Below, one piece after another: positions 15,879 through 25,124 of a stretch of DNA of 25,124 nt. Source of the stretch: DAOTVS01 sp034436375 (GTDB taxonomy: Bacteria > Chloroflexota > Anaerolineae > SpSt-313). The translations under genes were made by a program, and so were the position numbers. The DNA lies in contig DAOTVS010000366.1 in assembly GCA_034436375.1 (NCBI GenBank), positions 1-25,124 of the forward strand. The letters run 5' to 3'. The notes under the pieces were generated by a model. The model did no database searches and was not told the origin of the DNA. It saw only the letters and a list, made by a program, of their open reading frames with translations. The number at the start of each line of letters is the position of its first letter. The stretch's first letter is position 1.

Positions 15879-17867
15879 TCAGGCTGTGGCCAGTTCTGTC
15901 TCGGCCTCTACGTGACTGAGCGCCTTTCCGCAGAGCACAGCATCGATCTCGCTGGCACTGAGCGTTTCTTCCTGTAGCAGCGCCTCGACCAGGCGCCGCA
16001 ACGACTCCTCCTCTGCCTGCAGAATGGCGCGGGCTACCTGGTGACGGCTGTTCAGGAGCGAGTTCACAGCTTGATCGATCTCGGCGGCCATGGCCTCGCT
16101 ATAGTCGCGCCCCATGGAAAGCTCGTAACCCAAGAACGGCTGATCTTGCCCCGGGGCGCGGTAGGCAGCCAGCCCCAACTCACTCATCCCCCAACGGGTG
16201 ACCATGCGCCGGCAAAGCTCGGTGGCTTGCAGGAGGTCGTTCTCGGCCCCAATCGTGACGTCGTGGATATAGAGTTCCTCGGCTGCGCGCCCGGCCAGCA
16301 TCACGGTCACCCGGGCCAACAGGTACGACCGGGCATAGTTGGTGTGGTCCTCATTGGTCAACTGCTCGGTGGCGCCCAGGGCCCGGCCGCGAGGGATGAT
16401 GCTGACCTTGCGGATTGGATCGGACTCGGGCAGGCACTTGGCCACCAGGGCATGCCCCGCTTCGTGAAAGGCGACGACCCGCCGCTCGCGCTCCGAGAGG
16501 AGCATATTGCGGGCGCCGCCCAGAATGAGCTTATCGAGGGCCTCTTCGAAATCTTCCATAGACACCCGCGCCCGGTTGTGTCGCGCTGCATTCAGGGCAG
16601 CCTCATTGCAGAGGTTGGCCAGATCGGCGCCGCTAAAGCCGGTAGTGGTGCGGCTCAGCACGGTAAGGTCCACATCATCGGCCATCGGCAAGCGGCGCGA
16701 ATGAATGTCGAGAATGCCCTGGCGGCCCAGACGATCGGGCAGGCCGACTGTGACGTGCCGATCAAAGCGGCCGGGGCGCAGCAGGGCCGGATCCAGCACA
16801 TCGGGGCGGTTGGTCGCCGCGATGATAATGACGTTTTGCCGCTCGTCAAAGCCATCCATCTCGACCAGGAGCTGGTTCAGCGTTTGCTCGCGTTCATCGC
16901 TGCCGCCGCCGACCCCCACGCCGCGCTGTCGGCCTACGGCGTCGAGCTCATCAACAAAGATGATCGAGGGCGCGGCGCGTTTGGCGCGGTCGAACAGGTC
17001 GCGCACGCGGCTGGCGCCCACGCCGACGAACATCTCGACGAACTCGGAGGCGCTGATATTGAAAAAGGGCACATTGGCTTCGCCGGCTACGGCGCGGGCC
17101 AGCAGTGTCTTACCCGTACCGGGCGGGCCGATAAGCAGGATGCCGCGCGGAATGCGCGCCCCCAGCTCGTGATATTTGCGCGGGTTCTTCAAAAAGTCCA
17201 CCACTTCGGTCAGGTCGCGCTTGGCTTCTTCCTCGCCGGCCACATCGGCAAAGAGCATGCGCCGCTGGCTGCTGGGGGTGTAACGGCGGGCGCGGCTGCG
17301 CAGAAAGCCCAGGATATCACCCTGATTCTGGGCGCCCTGTTTGCTCATCCAATAAAAGAACCCGATCAGCAGGACGAAGGGCAGGCCGCTGGTCAAGGCT
17401 GTCACATACCAGGGGGTGCCTGCCGGGACCGCTTTGATAGTGACCTGTTTTTGCCGCAGGAGCGGGATCAGCGTTTGATCGTCGATGGCTTCCGGGATAT
17501 TGGTCGTAAAGTCCTCATAGCGGGCCGCCGTCGGGCGCGCCTTTCCGCCGGTCCCGCTGCCAGGGGTATCGCTCTCTGGCGCCAGCGTGAGCGCGTCGCC
17601 CTGATAGTCGAGGGGCTCACGAAAGAGGCCGCGGATGCGAGTGCCTTTGATCTCGACACTCTTGATATTCCCTGCCTCGACCTGTTCCAGGAACGTGCTA
17701 TAGGGGATCTCGGCGCCACCCGAAGCTGTCTGCGGCCCGAGAAATGCCCAGAGATTCCAGCCAATCAGGGCCAGCGCCAAAAGAATCCATAGCCATGAGA
17801 GGTTGCGAGCATCACCTCCCGTTGGCGGATCAGGCCGATTATCATCATCATCCCGATAACTGCTCAT
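15879..17867 (-). CDS. ftsH: FtsH zinc metalloprotease, mirror copy
   Basis: Identical 662-residue protein to that at 7258-9246, with GPPGTGKT, HEAGH and D544 intact. Confidence 0.93.
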   Translation of the reverse strand: MSSYRDDDDNRPDPPTGGDARNLSWLWILLALALIGWNLWAFLGPQTASGGAEIPYSTFLEQVEAGNIKSVEIKGTRIRGLFREPLDYQGDALTLAPESDTPGSGTGGKARPTAARYEDFTTNIPEAIDDQTLIPLLRQKQVTIKAVPAGTPWYVTALTSGLPFVLLIGFFYWMSKQGAQNQGDILGFLRSRARRYTPSSQRRMLFADVAGEEEAKRDLTEVVDFLKNPRKYHELGARIPRGILLIGPPGTGKTLLARAVAGEANVPFFNISASEFVEMFVGVGASRVRDLFDRAKRAAPSIIFVDELDAVGRQRGVGVGGGSDEREQTLNQLLVEMDGFDERQNVIIIAATNRPDVLDPALLRPGRFDRHVTVGLPDRLGRQGILDIHSRRLPMADDVDLTVLSRTTTGFSGADLANLCNEAALNAARHNRARVSMEDFEEALDKLILGGARNMLLSERERRVVAFHEAGHALVAKCLPESDPIRKVSIIPRGRALGATEQLTNEDHTNYARSYLLARVTVMLAGRAAEELYIHDVTIGAENDLLQATELCRRMVTRWGMSELGLAAYRAPGQDQPFLGYELSMGRDYSEAMAAEIDQAVNSLLNSRHQVARAILQAEEESLRRLVEALLQEETLSASEIDAVLCGKALSHVEAETELATA

Positions 17868-17899
17868 TTACACATTTCCCTCATAGCTGACCTGGCACA

Positions 17900-18115
17900 C
17901 TATCGTCTTATAGTAAGCACAAACCGTGCCACCTTTGCCTGGATCAGATCGGGGCGTTGGGGCACAGGCGTAGCCGTGTCACCCGGTCGTGTGGCTGCAG
18001 GCGCCAGCGGCAAAGAGGAATCGGCGTTATCGGCGGCGCAGCCTGCGACGGTGAGCAAGCCAAAGAGGATGACCAAGGCCAGCGTCAGCAAGCGGATGTG
18101 GATGCGCCGGTTCAT
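17900..18115 (-). CDS. Small predicted lipoprotein, mirror copy
   Basis: Identical to 7010-7225: 71 residues with lipobox TVAGC, between the ftsH and htrA copies. Confidence 0.65.
   Translation of the reverse strand: MNRRIHIRLLTLALVILFGLLTVAGCAADNADSSLPLAPAATRPGDTATPVPQRPDLIQAKVARFVLTIRR
17916..17932 (-). promoter_or_regulatory. Sigma-54 promoter of ftsH, mirror copy
   Basis: Reverse complement of the TGGCACG...GTGCT site at 7193-7209, in the same position relative to the ftsH copy. Confidence 0.7.
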
Positions 18116-18237
18116 GACCATGTCTCCCTTTCCGTGGAGTGGGCTAGCCCTCATGTAAGGGCCGGCTCTACATACCCCGCGCACCGGCTGCCGGCCTCCT
18201 TGACCCGCAGCGAGGGCTGGCATGAGTTCCGGGACAC

Positions 18238-19398
18238 TCAACTGGAGGGCTGTTGGCCGAGAGTGACCCCGATCGTCTGCTGCCGGCCGTCGCGCTCGAT
18301 GGTCAATTGCACCTGGTCGCCGGGTTTGTGTTGGTTGATAATCCGCCCCAGGTCGGACTCGCTGACCAGCGGCTGGCCGTCGGCGCTCACGATGACGTCA
18401 CCCTGTTGTATGCCAGCCTGTGAAGCTGGAGAGTTGGGGTCTACCGAGTCGACATACATGCCGCGCTGCGCCGAGGTTTTGAGATGGGCGGCCAGGGCTG
18501 GGTTGAGCGCAACATAGGTGATGCCCAGGTAGGGGTGCGTGACATGGCCGGCTGCGACCAGCTGGCCAGCGATCGCTCTGGCGGTGTTGATGGAAATGGC
18601 AAAGCCAATGCCTTCTGCGGGGGCGTTCTGCCCGCTGGAGGTGGCAACGAGGGTATTAATGCCCACGACCTGCGCTTGCAGATTCACGAGGGGTCCGCCC
18701 GAGTTGCCGGGGTTGATGGGTGCATCGGTCTGGATGAGGTCGTAGAGGAAGGATGTGGCGCGTTCTCCGGGCTGGGGAGTGTTGGAAGGCGCGATGGAAC
18801 GGCCAAGTGCTGAGACGATGCCCTGGGTCACGGTCGGCCCGCCCGAGAGGCCAAGGGCGTTGCCGATGGCCACCACCCAGTCGCCCACGCTCAGTGTGCT
18901 GGAATCGCCCAGTCTGGCCACGGGCAGGTCGGGCGCGCTGATCCTGAGCACTGCCAGGTCCGTCTGAGGGTCGGCGCCTACCACGGTAGCGGAAAAGCTG
19001 CGGCCATCAGGCAGGCCCACGACCAGCTGATCGGCCCCTTCGATCACGTGGTTGTTGGTCAGGATCAGGCCACTGGGATCATAGATCACGCCAGAGCCGA
19101 TGCCGTTGATCTGCGGCACCGGCCGGTTGAATTGATCGGTGCCGACCACGGCCTGGTTGGTCACCTGTACTACAGCTGGGCGTACGCGGTTGGCCACTTC
19201 GGTAATCGACGAGCCCGCCGGGACGCCAGAGGCCGCTGTGGCTGATGGCGCTGTGGTGGCCTGGTTCGGCAGCGATTGCCCTGACCAGGGGAATGACGTC
19301 GCTATGGGATCGAGGGCTAGCGGGCTGCCCGCAGCACAGCCTGCGATGAGGATCAGCGCGGCGATCAGTGTTAGCGCCAGAGATGACTTGAGTATCAT
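18238..19398 (-). CDS. htrA: HtrA-family lipoprotein serine protease, mirror copy
   Basis: Identical to 5727-6887: lipobox LIAGC, triad H117/D147/S233 and one PDZ domain. The ATG at 19396-19398 is preferred over upstream in-frame starts, which would run into the STAND gene. Confidence 0.92.
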   Translation of the reverse strand: MILKSSLALTLIAALILIAGCAAGSPLALDPIATSFPWSGQSLPNQATTAPSATAASGVPAGSSITEVANRVRPAVVQVTNQAVVGTDQFNRPVPQINGIGSGVIYDPSGLILTNNHVIEGADQLVVGLPDGRSFSATVVGADPQTDLAVLRISAPDLPVARLGDSSTLSVGDWVVAIGNALGLSGGPTVTQGIVSALGRSIAPSNTPQPGERATSFLYDLIQTDAPINPGNSGGPLVNLQAQVVGINTLVATSSGQNAPAEGIGFAISINTARAIAGQLVAAGHVTHPYLGITYVALNPALAAHLKTSAQRGMYVDSVDPNSPASQAGIQQGDVIVSADGQPLVSESDLGRIINQHKPGDQVQLTIERDGRQQTIGVTLGQQPSS

Positions 19399-19438
19399 AG
19401 AACAACCCTCGCCTATCAATCTCCGCCCCTTCTGCCAA

Positions 19439-19455
19439 AGCAAAGGTCGTGCCAG
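19439..19455 (-). promoter_or_regulatory. Sigma-54 promoter of htrA, mirror copy
   Basis: Reverse complement of the site at 5670-5686, with full agreement to the -24/-12 consensus on the minus strand. Confidence 0.8.
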
Positions 19456-19524
19456 GGCCGCCTCGAAGGTCGCGCCGTTCCAAAGACGACCATGATGTGA
19501 GCCGGCAAGACTTTTCACCTGGGG

Positions 19525-22500
19525 GTGGCTTTGGCTGACGTGAGCGAGGTTTTCCGCCTGCAACTGGCTGAACGGGCACCGGGGATGGTCGAGGCGCGCG
19601 CCGTGGGCCTGGCCTATGCGACGTCGCCGCTGCCCTTTGCGCTTGATGAGCTGGAAGGGCTGCTGGCTGACGGCGAGTTTATGCGCGTGGGCCAGGCTCT
19701 CTATGATGTCCTCTTTCCAGAAGGCGAGGTGCGCGATGCCCTGGCGGAGGCCCTGGTGGCGACACGCGCGCGGCGGCAGCCGCTCCTGGTGCAGCTTCAC
19801 CTTGACGATTCCTCCCCTATCCTGGCACGCTACCCCTGGGAGCTGATCTACGATGGGCAGACTTTCCCGGTGGCCGACGGTGTGCTGGCCCTGGCACGCT
19901 ACATTGACGACGCTCAGGGGCTGGTTTCGACGACAGTGGACGCCCCCTTGCGCGTGCTCCTGGCGGTCCCCCGGCCGGTGGACCTGGCGGAAGCGGGCGA
20001 AGACGCCGGCAGCCCTGCTCTGGCGGCCCTCGACGCCCTGCGTCGGCAGGGGATGGTGCAGGTCGATCTGTTGACCCCACCGACTTTTGCCGCCCTGCGC
20101 CAGACGCTAAGCCGTGGAGATCACCAGGTATTCCATTTCGAAGGCGCCAGCGGTTGGGGCCAGCAAGGGAGTGGGACGGAAGCGGGCTACCTGGTCTTTG
20201 AGGACGAATATGGCGCTGCCCAGCCCGTGGATGGGCCTACACTGCGCAATGCACTCTTCCTATCCCCTGTGCGCCTTGTTGTGCTGACGCCGCCCGATAC
20301 CGGCCCGCGCTGCAATCCGGCGCCTTTGGGTGGCCTGGCGCCGGCCCTCATCCGCAGTGGGGTGCCTGCCGTCGTGGCCATGCAATACGGCCTGCCTGCC
20401 GAGCAGAGTGAGCACTTTGTGGCCCAGTTCTACAGCAGTGTGGCTGCCCTGGCGCCGCTGGGTACGGCGGTCGCCCATGCGCGGGGGCAATTGTTGCCGC
20501 CTGAGAGCACCCGCTTTGCGCCGGCCCTCTACCTGCAGGACAAGGAGGGGCAGGGGCTCCTCTTCCAGAGAGCGGGTGAGCCGGCAGGAGGGCCCCACAG
20601 AGCGCAACCTCTGGGCCACGTGCCTGCAGCCCCCGGGCGCTTTTCTGCGGGCTACCGGCCGGAACCTGTCTTTGTGGACCGGGCGCAGCTGGTGCAAGAG
20701 GCCTTGCGCGCCCTGGCCGGGCCAGGGCAGCGGGTTTGCCTGTGGGGCCTGGGAGGGGTGGGCAAGACGGCGGTGGCGCGCGAGGTGGCGCGACGGAGCG
20801 CCTGGCGTTTCCCGGCTGGCGTGATCTGGCTCTCGCTGCAGGGTGGGCGGTCGCTCGCGGCCCTGCTGCCCGAGATTGCCGCGTTCTACGAAGCCAAGCT
20901 TTCGCCCCGGCTCGAGGAAGCGGCCCCGCAGGCTGTAGCTCTGCTGGCGGAGCAGGTGGCTGCCCGGGGAGGCGAAGCCTTGCTTGTGCTGGATAATCTT
21001 GAGGATGCCGCAGCCGACCCGGACCTGGCAGCTTTCCTGGATGCGCTGCCTGCCGGGGCTTCCCAGCAAGCTGCCGGCAGCTCATTGGGGCTCCCGGCCG
21101 CCGGCGTGCGCGTGTTGGCGACTTCACGTTGCGAGCCAGATGGCGGTTCCTGGCAGACGTTGGAATTGCGCGCCATGGATGCGCGTGATATTGAGCGCAT
21201 CCTCCGCCGCAAGGTGGCCCTACAGCGCATTATCGTGCCTGCGGCAGATGAGCCACTCCTGGGAGAGATCAGCGCCCTGCTCGACGGTTACCCCCTGGGC
21301 GTAGACCTGGTTGTTTCACTGGCCCGCACTTGCCCCTGGGCACATATCCGCGACCAGCTGCGCGCCGAGCCCCCGCCGCCGCTACAGGCTATCCTCAAGA
21401 CGACCGTGCATGAAGGGCTGGGGGAGGGCGACCGGCGCTTGGCGGCGCGAATGAGCGTGCTGCGCGGGCGCTTTGACGAAACCGCTATCACGCGGCTGGG
21501 GGGTGTGCAACGCTGGCTGCCCCACGTGCAGCGGCTGCGCGAGCTGGCGCTCCTCTCCTTTGACGGCGCCACCTATGGCTTTGATGTGCCGGTGCGCGAG
21601 TACCTTTATGCGCAGCTTTCGCCCGATGAGGCGCGAGCCTGTCACGAGCGGGCCTACCGTTACTTTGCTGCTCGCAAGGACCTGGATGGAAAGGTCGAGG
21701 CCTACCAACATGCTCTGGCCGCTGGCCGCCATGAGGCGGCGCGCGACCTGCTGCGCGACAAGCTGATGGCCCCCCTCCTTGACGCCGGGCGCTACCGGCA
21801 ACTCCTTTCCCTGTTGGGGGCCGCGCTCAGCATTCCCGAGGCCTTTGACGAGCGCTTTTTGTTGCAGCGGGCCAGGGTGCAGCGCATCCTGGGCCAATTC
21901 CCCGAGGCCCTGAGCACGCTGGAGGAGCTGCTGACGCAGCCCGCGCTTGAGCCGCCGACACGCGCCCTGGCTCTGCACGAGCAGGGGAGGCTCTGTTACG
22001 AGCTGGATGATGAGGCTCATGGCGGCTATGAGCGCGCTCTCGAGCTTTATGGCGAGGCCATCGCGCTCTGTGAAGAGCTGGCCGCCGGGCAGCCCGACCG
22101 CAGCCGACGGCGCTGGCTCGACGCCGAAATGGCGGCGCTCTACCAGGATGTCGCCCTCGTCTATCAGTATGCCCTGGCGCACCCGCAAGACATGGCCTTT
22201 GCCCACCAGCTCTACCGCACGAGCGCCGGCCTGTGGCAGCGCCTGCGTGACCCGGTGAGCCGGGCGATCAGCGAGACGCAGCGGGCTGAAATCCTGCGCC
22301 AGGGCTCGACGGACGAAAAGAACGAGGCCAAGCGTATTTACCGCGCGGTGATGCAGACCTTTCGGCGCAAGGGGTTGGAGCGCCATTACAGCGAGGCGTT
22401 GCTGCAATTAGGCAAGCTCTACTATCGGGAGCGCTCGCTCAAGCACGCCCTCAATCGCTTTCAGGAGTATGAGGAGATCCAGCGCCGCCTGGGGCTGGGG

Positions 22501-23019
22501 CGTGAGGAGGCGATGGCCTGGAAGCAGCAGGCGGCGGTCTATCAGGAGGCCGGCTACCGGGGGCGCAGCCTGAAACAGGCCGTGGATCTCTATACGCGCG
22601 CCCTGGAGCGCCTCGAGGCCTGCCATGATCGCTGGAGCCGGCGAGCGGTCATCTCGGGCCTGCTGCGGCGCGGCGAGGCCTACCTGGAACTGCGCCAACC
22701 TGCCCTGGCCCAGGCAGATTTCCGGCAGGCCATGGACCGCTCATTCGCGCTGGGCGCATGGAGCGGCCGGTTTGACATCGAGCGGCTCTCGGCAAGTGAC
22801 CGCAGGCGCCTGGTGTGGGCTCAATGTGCTCTGGCTCACATCAACGGTGAAGGAGAGGAAGCTGAGGGAATCTGCGATAACCTCCCGGTGAGCGCCGCCG
22901 CCTATCGCAGCCTGGGGTTCGATGCGCCTGGCGTCTCCATCCAGGAGATTGACTGCAGCGCGCTGGGGCCATTGCCCAAGTGGGTCGTGCATCACGACTC
23001 GCAAATAAGTAAGGCGTAA
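19525..23019 (+). CDS. STAND protein with inactive CHAT-like domain, mirror copy
   Basis: Identical 1164-residue protein to that at 2106-5600. On this strand the GTG start is at 19525, the degenerate His site (HFEGAS) near 20134, the degenerate Cys site (VLTPPD) near 20281, and Walker A at 20746-20769. The TPR-like region fills the last 1.4 kb. The stop overlaps a TTACGCC-type repeat unit. Confidence 0.9.
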   Translation: MALADVSEVFRLQLAERAPGMVEARAVGLAYATSPLPFALDELEGLLADGEFMRVGQALYDVLFPEGEVRDALAEALVATRARRQPLLVQLHLDDSSPILARYPWELIYDGQTFPVADGVLALARYIDDAQGLVSTTVDAPLRVLLAVPRPVDLAEAGEDAGSPALAALDALRRQGMVQVDLLTPPTFAALRQTLSRGDHQVFHFEGASGWGQQGSGTEAGYLVFEDEYGAAQPVDGPTLRNALFLSPVRLVVLTPPDTGPRCNPAPLGGLAPALIRSGVPAVVAMQYGLPAEQSEHFVAQFYSSVAALAPLGTAVAHARGQLLPPESTRFAPALYLQDKEGQGLLFQRAGEPAGGPHRAQPLGHVPAAPGRFSAGYRPEPVFVDRAQLVQEALRALAGPGQRVCLWGLGGVGKTAVAREVARRSAWRFPAGVIWLSLQGGRSLAALLPEIAAFYEAKLSPRLEEAAPQAVALLAEQVAARGGEALLVLDNLEDAAADPDLAAFLDALPAGASQQAAGSSLGLPAAGVRVLATSRCEPDGGSWQTLELRAMDARDIERILRRKVALQRIIVPAADEPLLGEISALLDGYPLGVDLVVSLARTCPWAHIRDQLRAEPPPPLQAILKTTVHEGLGEGDRRLAARMSVLRGRFDETAITRLGGVQRWLPHVQRLRELALLSFDGATYGFDVPVREYLYAQLSPDEARACHERAYRYFAARKDLDGKVEAYQHALAAGRHEAARDLLRDKLMAPLLDAGRYRQLLSLLGAALSIPEAFDERFLLQRARVQRILGQFPEALSTLEELLTQPALEPPTRALALHEQGRLCYELDDEAHGGYERALELYGEAIALCEELAAGQPDRSRRRWLDAEMAALYQDVALVYQYALAHPQDMAFAHQLYRTSAGLWQRLRDPVSRAISETQRAEILRQGSTDEKNEAKRIYRAVMQTFRRKGLERHYSEALLQLGKLYYRERSLKHALNRFQEYEEIQRRLGLGREEAMAWKQQAAVYQEAGYRGRSLKQAVDLYTRALERLEACHDRWSRRAVISGLLRRGEAYLELRQPALAQADFRQAMDRSFALGAWSGRFDIERLSASDRRRLVWAQCALAHINGEGEEAEGICDNLPVSAAAYRSLGFDAPGVSIQEIDCSALGPLPKWVVHHDSQISKA

Positions 23020-23069
23020 TCAGTAAGGTTGCCATTGCGATGTGCTCGATGCTTCGGGGAGGCTTTGCC

Positions 23070-23162
23070 ATGACGAGTATGATGAATAGCTCATTCCTGC
23101 CGAAATGGCGACATTACTTATTACGCTTTGCTTATTACGCTTCACGCCGATGGAGATCGTAG
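23070..23162 (+). CDS. Possible 30-residue small ORF, mirror copy
   Basis: Mirror of 1963-2055: ATG behind GGGGAGG, ending three bases before the tatD copy. It may be a chance frame through repeats. Confidence 0.22.
   Translation: MTSMMNSSFLPKWRHYLLRFAYYASRRWRS
23117..23142. repeat. Tandem 12-mer CTTATTACGCTT, mirror copy
   Basis: CTTATTACGCTT at 23117-23128 and 23131-23142, with a related inverse unit at 23005-23020 across the STAND stop codon. Confidence 0.58.
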
Positions 23163-23165
23163 CGC

Positions 23166-23915
23166 ATGTTGGTCGATGCGCACTGTCACATCGATAATTA
23201 CCCGCAGCCAGCGCTAACGCTGGAAACGGGGGAGCGAGCCGGAGTGGCGACGTTGGGCGTGACGACCTCGCTCAACTCGTATGTGCGCACGCGCATCCTC
23301 TGCCGGCGTTACAAGGGCGTGCAGGTAGCACTGGGCCTGCACCCGCGCCGGCTGGGCAGCGCTTACCATCAATGGGCAGAGTGGAAGCAGGTGTTGCAGG
23401 ATGTGCGTCTCGTGGGAGAGGCCGGGCTCGACTTTCAGGAGGCCGGAGAGGAGCAGCGTGCAGCGCAACGGCAGACGCTGGAGGCGATTGCTGCCTCGTG
23501 CGCCCAGGGGCAGCGTGCCTTGCTTTTGCACGCCGCCTATGCTGAGGCCGAAGCCTGGGAGATCGTGATGGCCCAACGGGTGCAGTGGGTCGTCTGGCAC
23601 GGCTACCGGCCGGAGGCGCCGCGGGCTATCCTGTTTCGGGCCCTGGCGGCCGGGCATTTCCTCTCCATCGGGCCGGAGGCCCTGCAGCAGGGAGAGCTGG
23701 CGGGGCGGCTGCGGGCGATCCCGCGGGAGCAGATACTCACTGAGACTAACGGTCCGTGGGGCAGCCTGGGCACGAGCGACCGCGCGCAGGCGCTGCGCAA
23801 GGTGGTGGCCGCGCTGGTCGAGGCCTGGCGCTGCTCCTCTCTGGATGCCGAGGCGCAGGTGGAGAGCAACTATCGACGACTATTGGCAGGAATTGGGCTA
23901 CCAACAGATTTCTGA
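23166..23915 (+). CDS. Divergent TatD-family hydrolase, mirror copy
   Basis: Identical to 1210-1959: H6, H8, E85, H122 and H145 conserved, N195 where the family has Asp. The ATG at 23166 follows GGAG. Confidence 0.82.
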   Translation: MLVDAHCHIDNYPQPALTLETGERAGVATLGVTTSLNSYVRTRILCRRYKGVQVALGLHPRRLGSAYHQWAEWKQVLQDVRLVGEAGLDFQEAGEEQRAAQRQTLEAIAASCAQGQRALLLHAAYAEAEAWEIVMAQRVQWVVWHGYRPEAPRAILFRALAAGHFLSIGPEALQQGELAGRLRAIPREQILTETNGPWGSLGTSDRAQALRKVVAALVEAWRCSSLDAEAQVESNYRRLLAGIGLPTDF

Positions 23916-23934
23916 CACGGACTATACGGATTGC

Positions 23935-25124
23935 ATGATAGAGCCCTTTGCGCACCTGGCTTCCCTGTACACTGAGGGCAATCGCGTGGAGGTCGAGACG
24001 CGCGTGCTATCCTCGCCCTATGGCGCGCCCCATCAGCGGGTGCCGGCACCCTACAGCGAGGGGCAGTTGCAGGCGCTGCTCAAGCTCATTGAGCGCCCCG
24101 CCCTTACATCTGCCCAATTGCGGGCCGAGTGGCCGGCGTTGCAAGAGCTGGGGTGGGTGCAGGGGGAGCAGCTCGCATTGTCGCGCGCCCGCGCCCTGGA
24201 GCAGATCGGGCAGCGGCTTTATGAGACGCTCTTCCCCCGCGGCCGGGTGCGCACGGCGCTGAACGTCAGCTTGAGCCAGGCCCGGAAGGCTCGCCAGCCT
24301 TTGCCTTTTCAGCTTCAGTTCGATCGGGAAGCGGGCTACCTGGCGCGGCTGCCCTGGGAGCTGCTGCGCGACGAGCAGGGGTACCTGGTGCGCAATGGGC
24401 GCCTTGCCCTGGCGCGCTACATTGCCTTCAAGTCTCCCCTGACGGCGCTTTTGGTGCGCGGCCCGCTGCGAGTGTTGGTGGTGATCTCTCGGCCGCGTGG
24501 GCTGGCGGCGCTGGATCGGGATGGCGAGCTGGCGGCGCTGCGCGAGAGCCTGGGCAGCCTTTCAGCGCAGGAGGGGTTGCGCGTGGACGTCCTGGAGCGC
24601 GCAACCTGGCGCGGCCTGGTGGAAGCCCTCAGCAGTGGGACCTATCACATCATTCACTTTGACGGCCACGGCGATTTTGGCCGGCGCTGCCCCCAGTGCC
24701 GGCGCCTGGCTCCGTTGGATGAGCTCACCTGCACAGGGCGAGGGGAGCGTGGCGCACTCTGCGGCCAGCCGTTGGCTGGGGTGCCTGCGCAGGGGTACCT
24801 GGCCTTTGAGCGGCAGGATGGGGAGGTCGACTGGCGAAGCGCCGAGAACCTGGCCGCTGCCCTTTTCCGCAACCCAGAGACGCGCCTGGCCGTGCTCAGC
24901 GCCTGCCGTTCGGCCATGGTAGGTGGGGGGGCCGTCTTTGCAGGCACGGCGCCGGCCCTGATCGGCATGGGCGTGCCCGCCGTGGCTGCCATGCAGTTCG
25001 AGGTGCCCCTCTACGCCACGGTGGCCTTTACTGAGGTCTTTTATGGCGCTGTGGCCCAGCGCCGGCCCCTGATCGATGCCATGGCCGAGGCGCGCACTGC
25101 CCTCGACGATGATTGCTGGTATCG
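23935..25124 (+). CDS. CHAT-domain protease, C-terminus cut by window edge, mirror copy
   Basis: Mirror of 1-1190. The frame runs off the right end after ALDDDCWY without a stop. Catalytic H245 lies near 24667 and C324 near 24904; the four-Cys insertion is at about 24688-24762. An in-frame ATG at 23845, inside tatD, is an alternative start. Confidence 0.85.
   Translation, partial: MIEPFAHLASLYTEGNRVEVETRVLSSPYGAPHQRVPAPYSEGQLQALLKLIERPALTSAQLRAEWPALQELGWVQGEQLALSRARALEQIGQRLYETLFPRGRVRTALNVSLSQARKARQPLPFQLQFDREAGYLARLPWELLRDEQGYLVRNGRLALARYIAFKSPLTALLVRGPLRVLVVISRPRGLAALDRDGELAALRESLGSLSAQEGLRVDVLERATWRGLVEALSSGTYHIIHFDGHGDFGRRCPQCRRLAPLDELTCTGRGERGALCGQPLAGVPAQGYLAFERQDGEVDWRSAENLAAALFRNPETRLAVLSACRSAMVGGGAVFAGTAPALIGMGVPAVAAMQFEVPLYATVAFTEVFYGAVAQRRPLIDAMAEARTALDDDCWY

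Larger units (their letters stand above)
1..25124. repeat. Window-length perfect inverted repeat (two 12,562-bp arms, no spacer)
   Basis: The first bases (CGATACCAGCAATCATCGTC) are the exact reverse complement of the last bases. Every gene at a..b on one strand has an identical protein at 25125-b..25125-a on the other. The axis is between 12562 and 12563. No mismatch was seen at any point compared: gene ends, start codons, promoters, intergenic repeats and the centre. Perfect arm identity with zero spacer is typical of foldback contigs. Natural palindromes of this size normally show divergence or a spacer and are unstable during replication. The right arm should not be counted as a second set of genes without read evidence. 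Confidence 0.98.

Noticed and set aside
12563..25124. Right-arm genes as a second, independent set of paralogues
   Set aside because: Proteins are identical and intergenic DNA is also mirrored base for base, so these are reflected copies, not diverged paralogues.
1..25124. CRISPR array, insertion sequence, tRNA or rRNA
   Set aside because: No regularly spaced repeats, transposase motifs or structured RNA signatures were seen. The inverted repeat encodes ordinary genes, not IS ends.

Overview
The whole 25,124-base window is one perfect inverted repeat. Base i pairs with base 25125-i from end to end. The symmetry axis lies between 12562 and 12563 with no spacer, and the genes of one half recur with identical proteins on the opposite strand of the other half. 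The real information content is therefore one 12,562-bp arm. A reflected contig (assembly or amplification foldback) is the likeliest reason. Read-through of a covalently closed hairpin end, or a true head-to-head duplication, would look the same. Each gene is described fully in the left arm and briefly as its mirror copy in the right arm.

The sequence is GC-rich, densely coded and uses several GTG starts. The gene set (lipoprotein HtrA, FtsH, an RpoN with a four-cysteine insertion, CHAT/STAND proteins) suggests an uncultured bacterium, perhaps of the Chloroflexota. This assignment is an inference from gene style, since no rRNA or tRNA is present.

Region A (1-5600, mirrored 19525-25124) is an operon. 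In transcription order it encodes a 1164-residue STAND protein (CHAT-like domain, NB-ARC-type ATPase, TPR-like helices), a possible 30-residue ORF, a divergent TatD-family hydrolase, and a second CHAT protein cut by the window edge. The two CHAT domains are paralogous. The edge copy keeps the His and Cys of the protease; the STAND copy has lost both. This is the best candidate for an undescribed defence or cell-death module.

Region B (5601-9560, mirrored 15565-19524) runs divergently. It encodes a lipoprotein HtrA serine protease, a 71-residue lipoprotein, FtsH and a small two-helix membrane protein. It forms an envelope protein-quality-control block. Near-consensus sigma-54 promoters (-24/-12 elements with exact GG-N10-GC spacing) lie just upstream of htrA and of ftsH.

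Region C (9561-12562, mirrored 12563-15564) holds a sigma-70-type promoter, an NtrC-family sigma-54 activator with a receiver domain, and rpoN. The block thus carries a sigma factor, its activator and two target promoters together. The likely reading is a self-contained sigma-54 stress regulon for HtrA and FtsH, placed next to a CHAT/STAND/TatD module.
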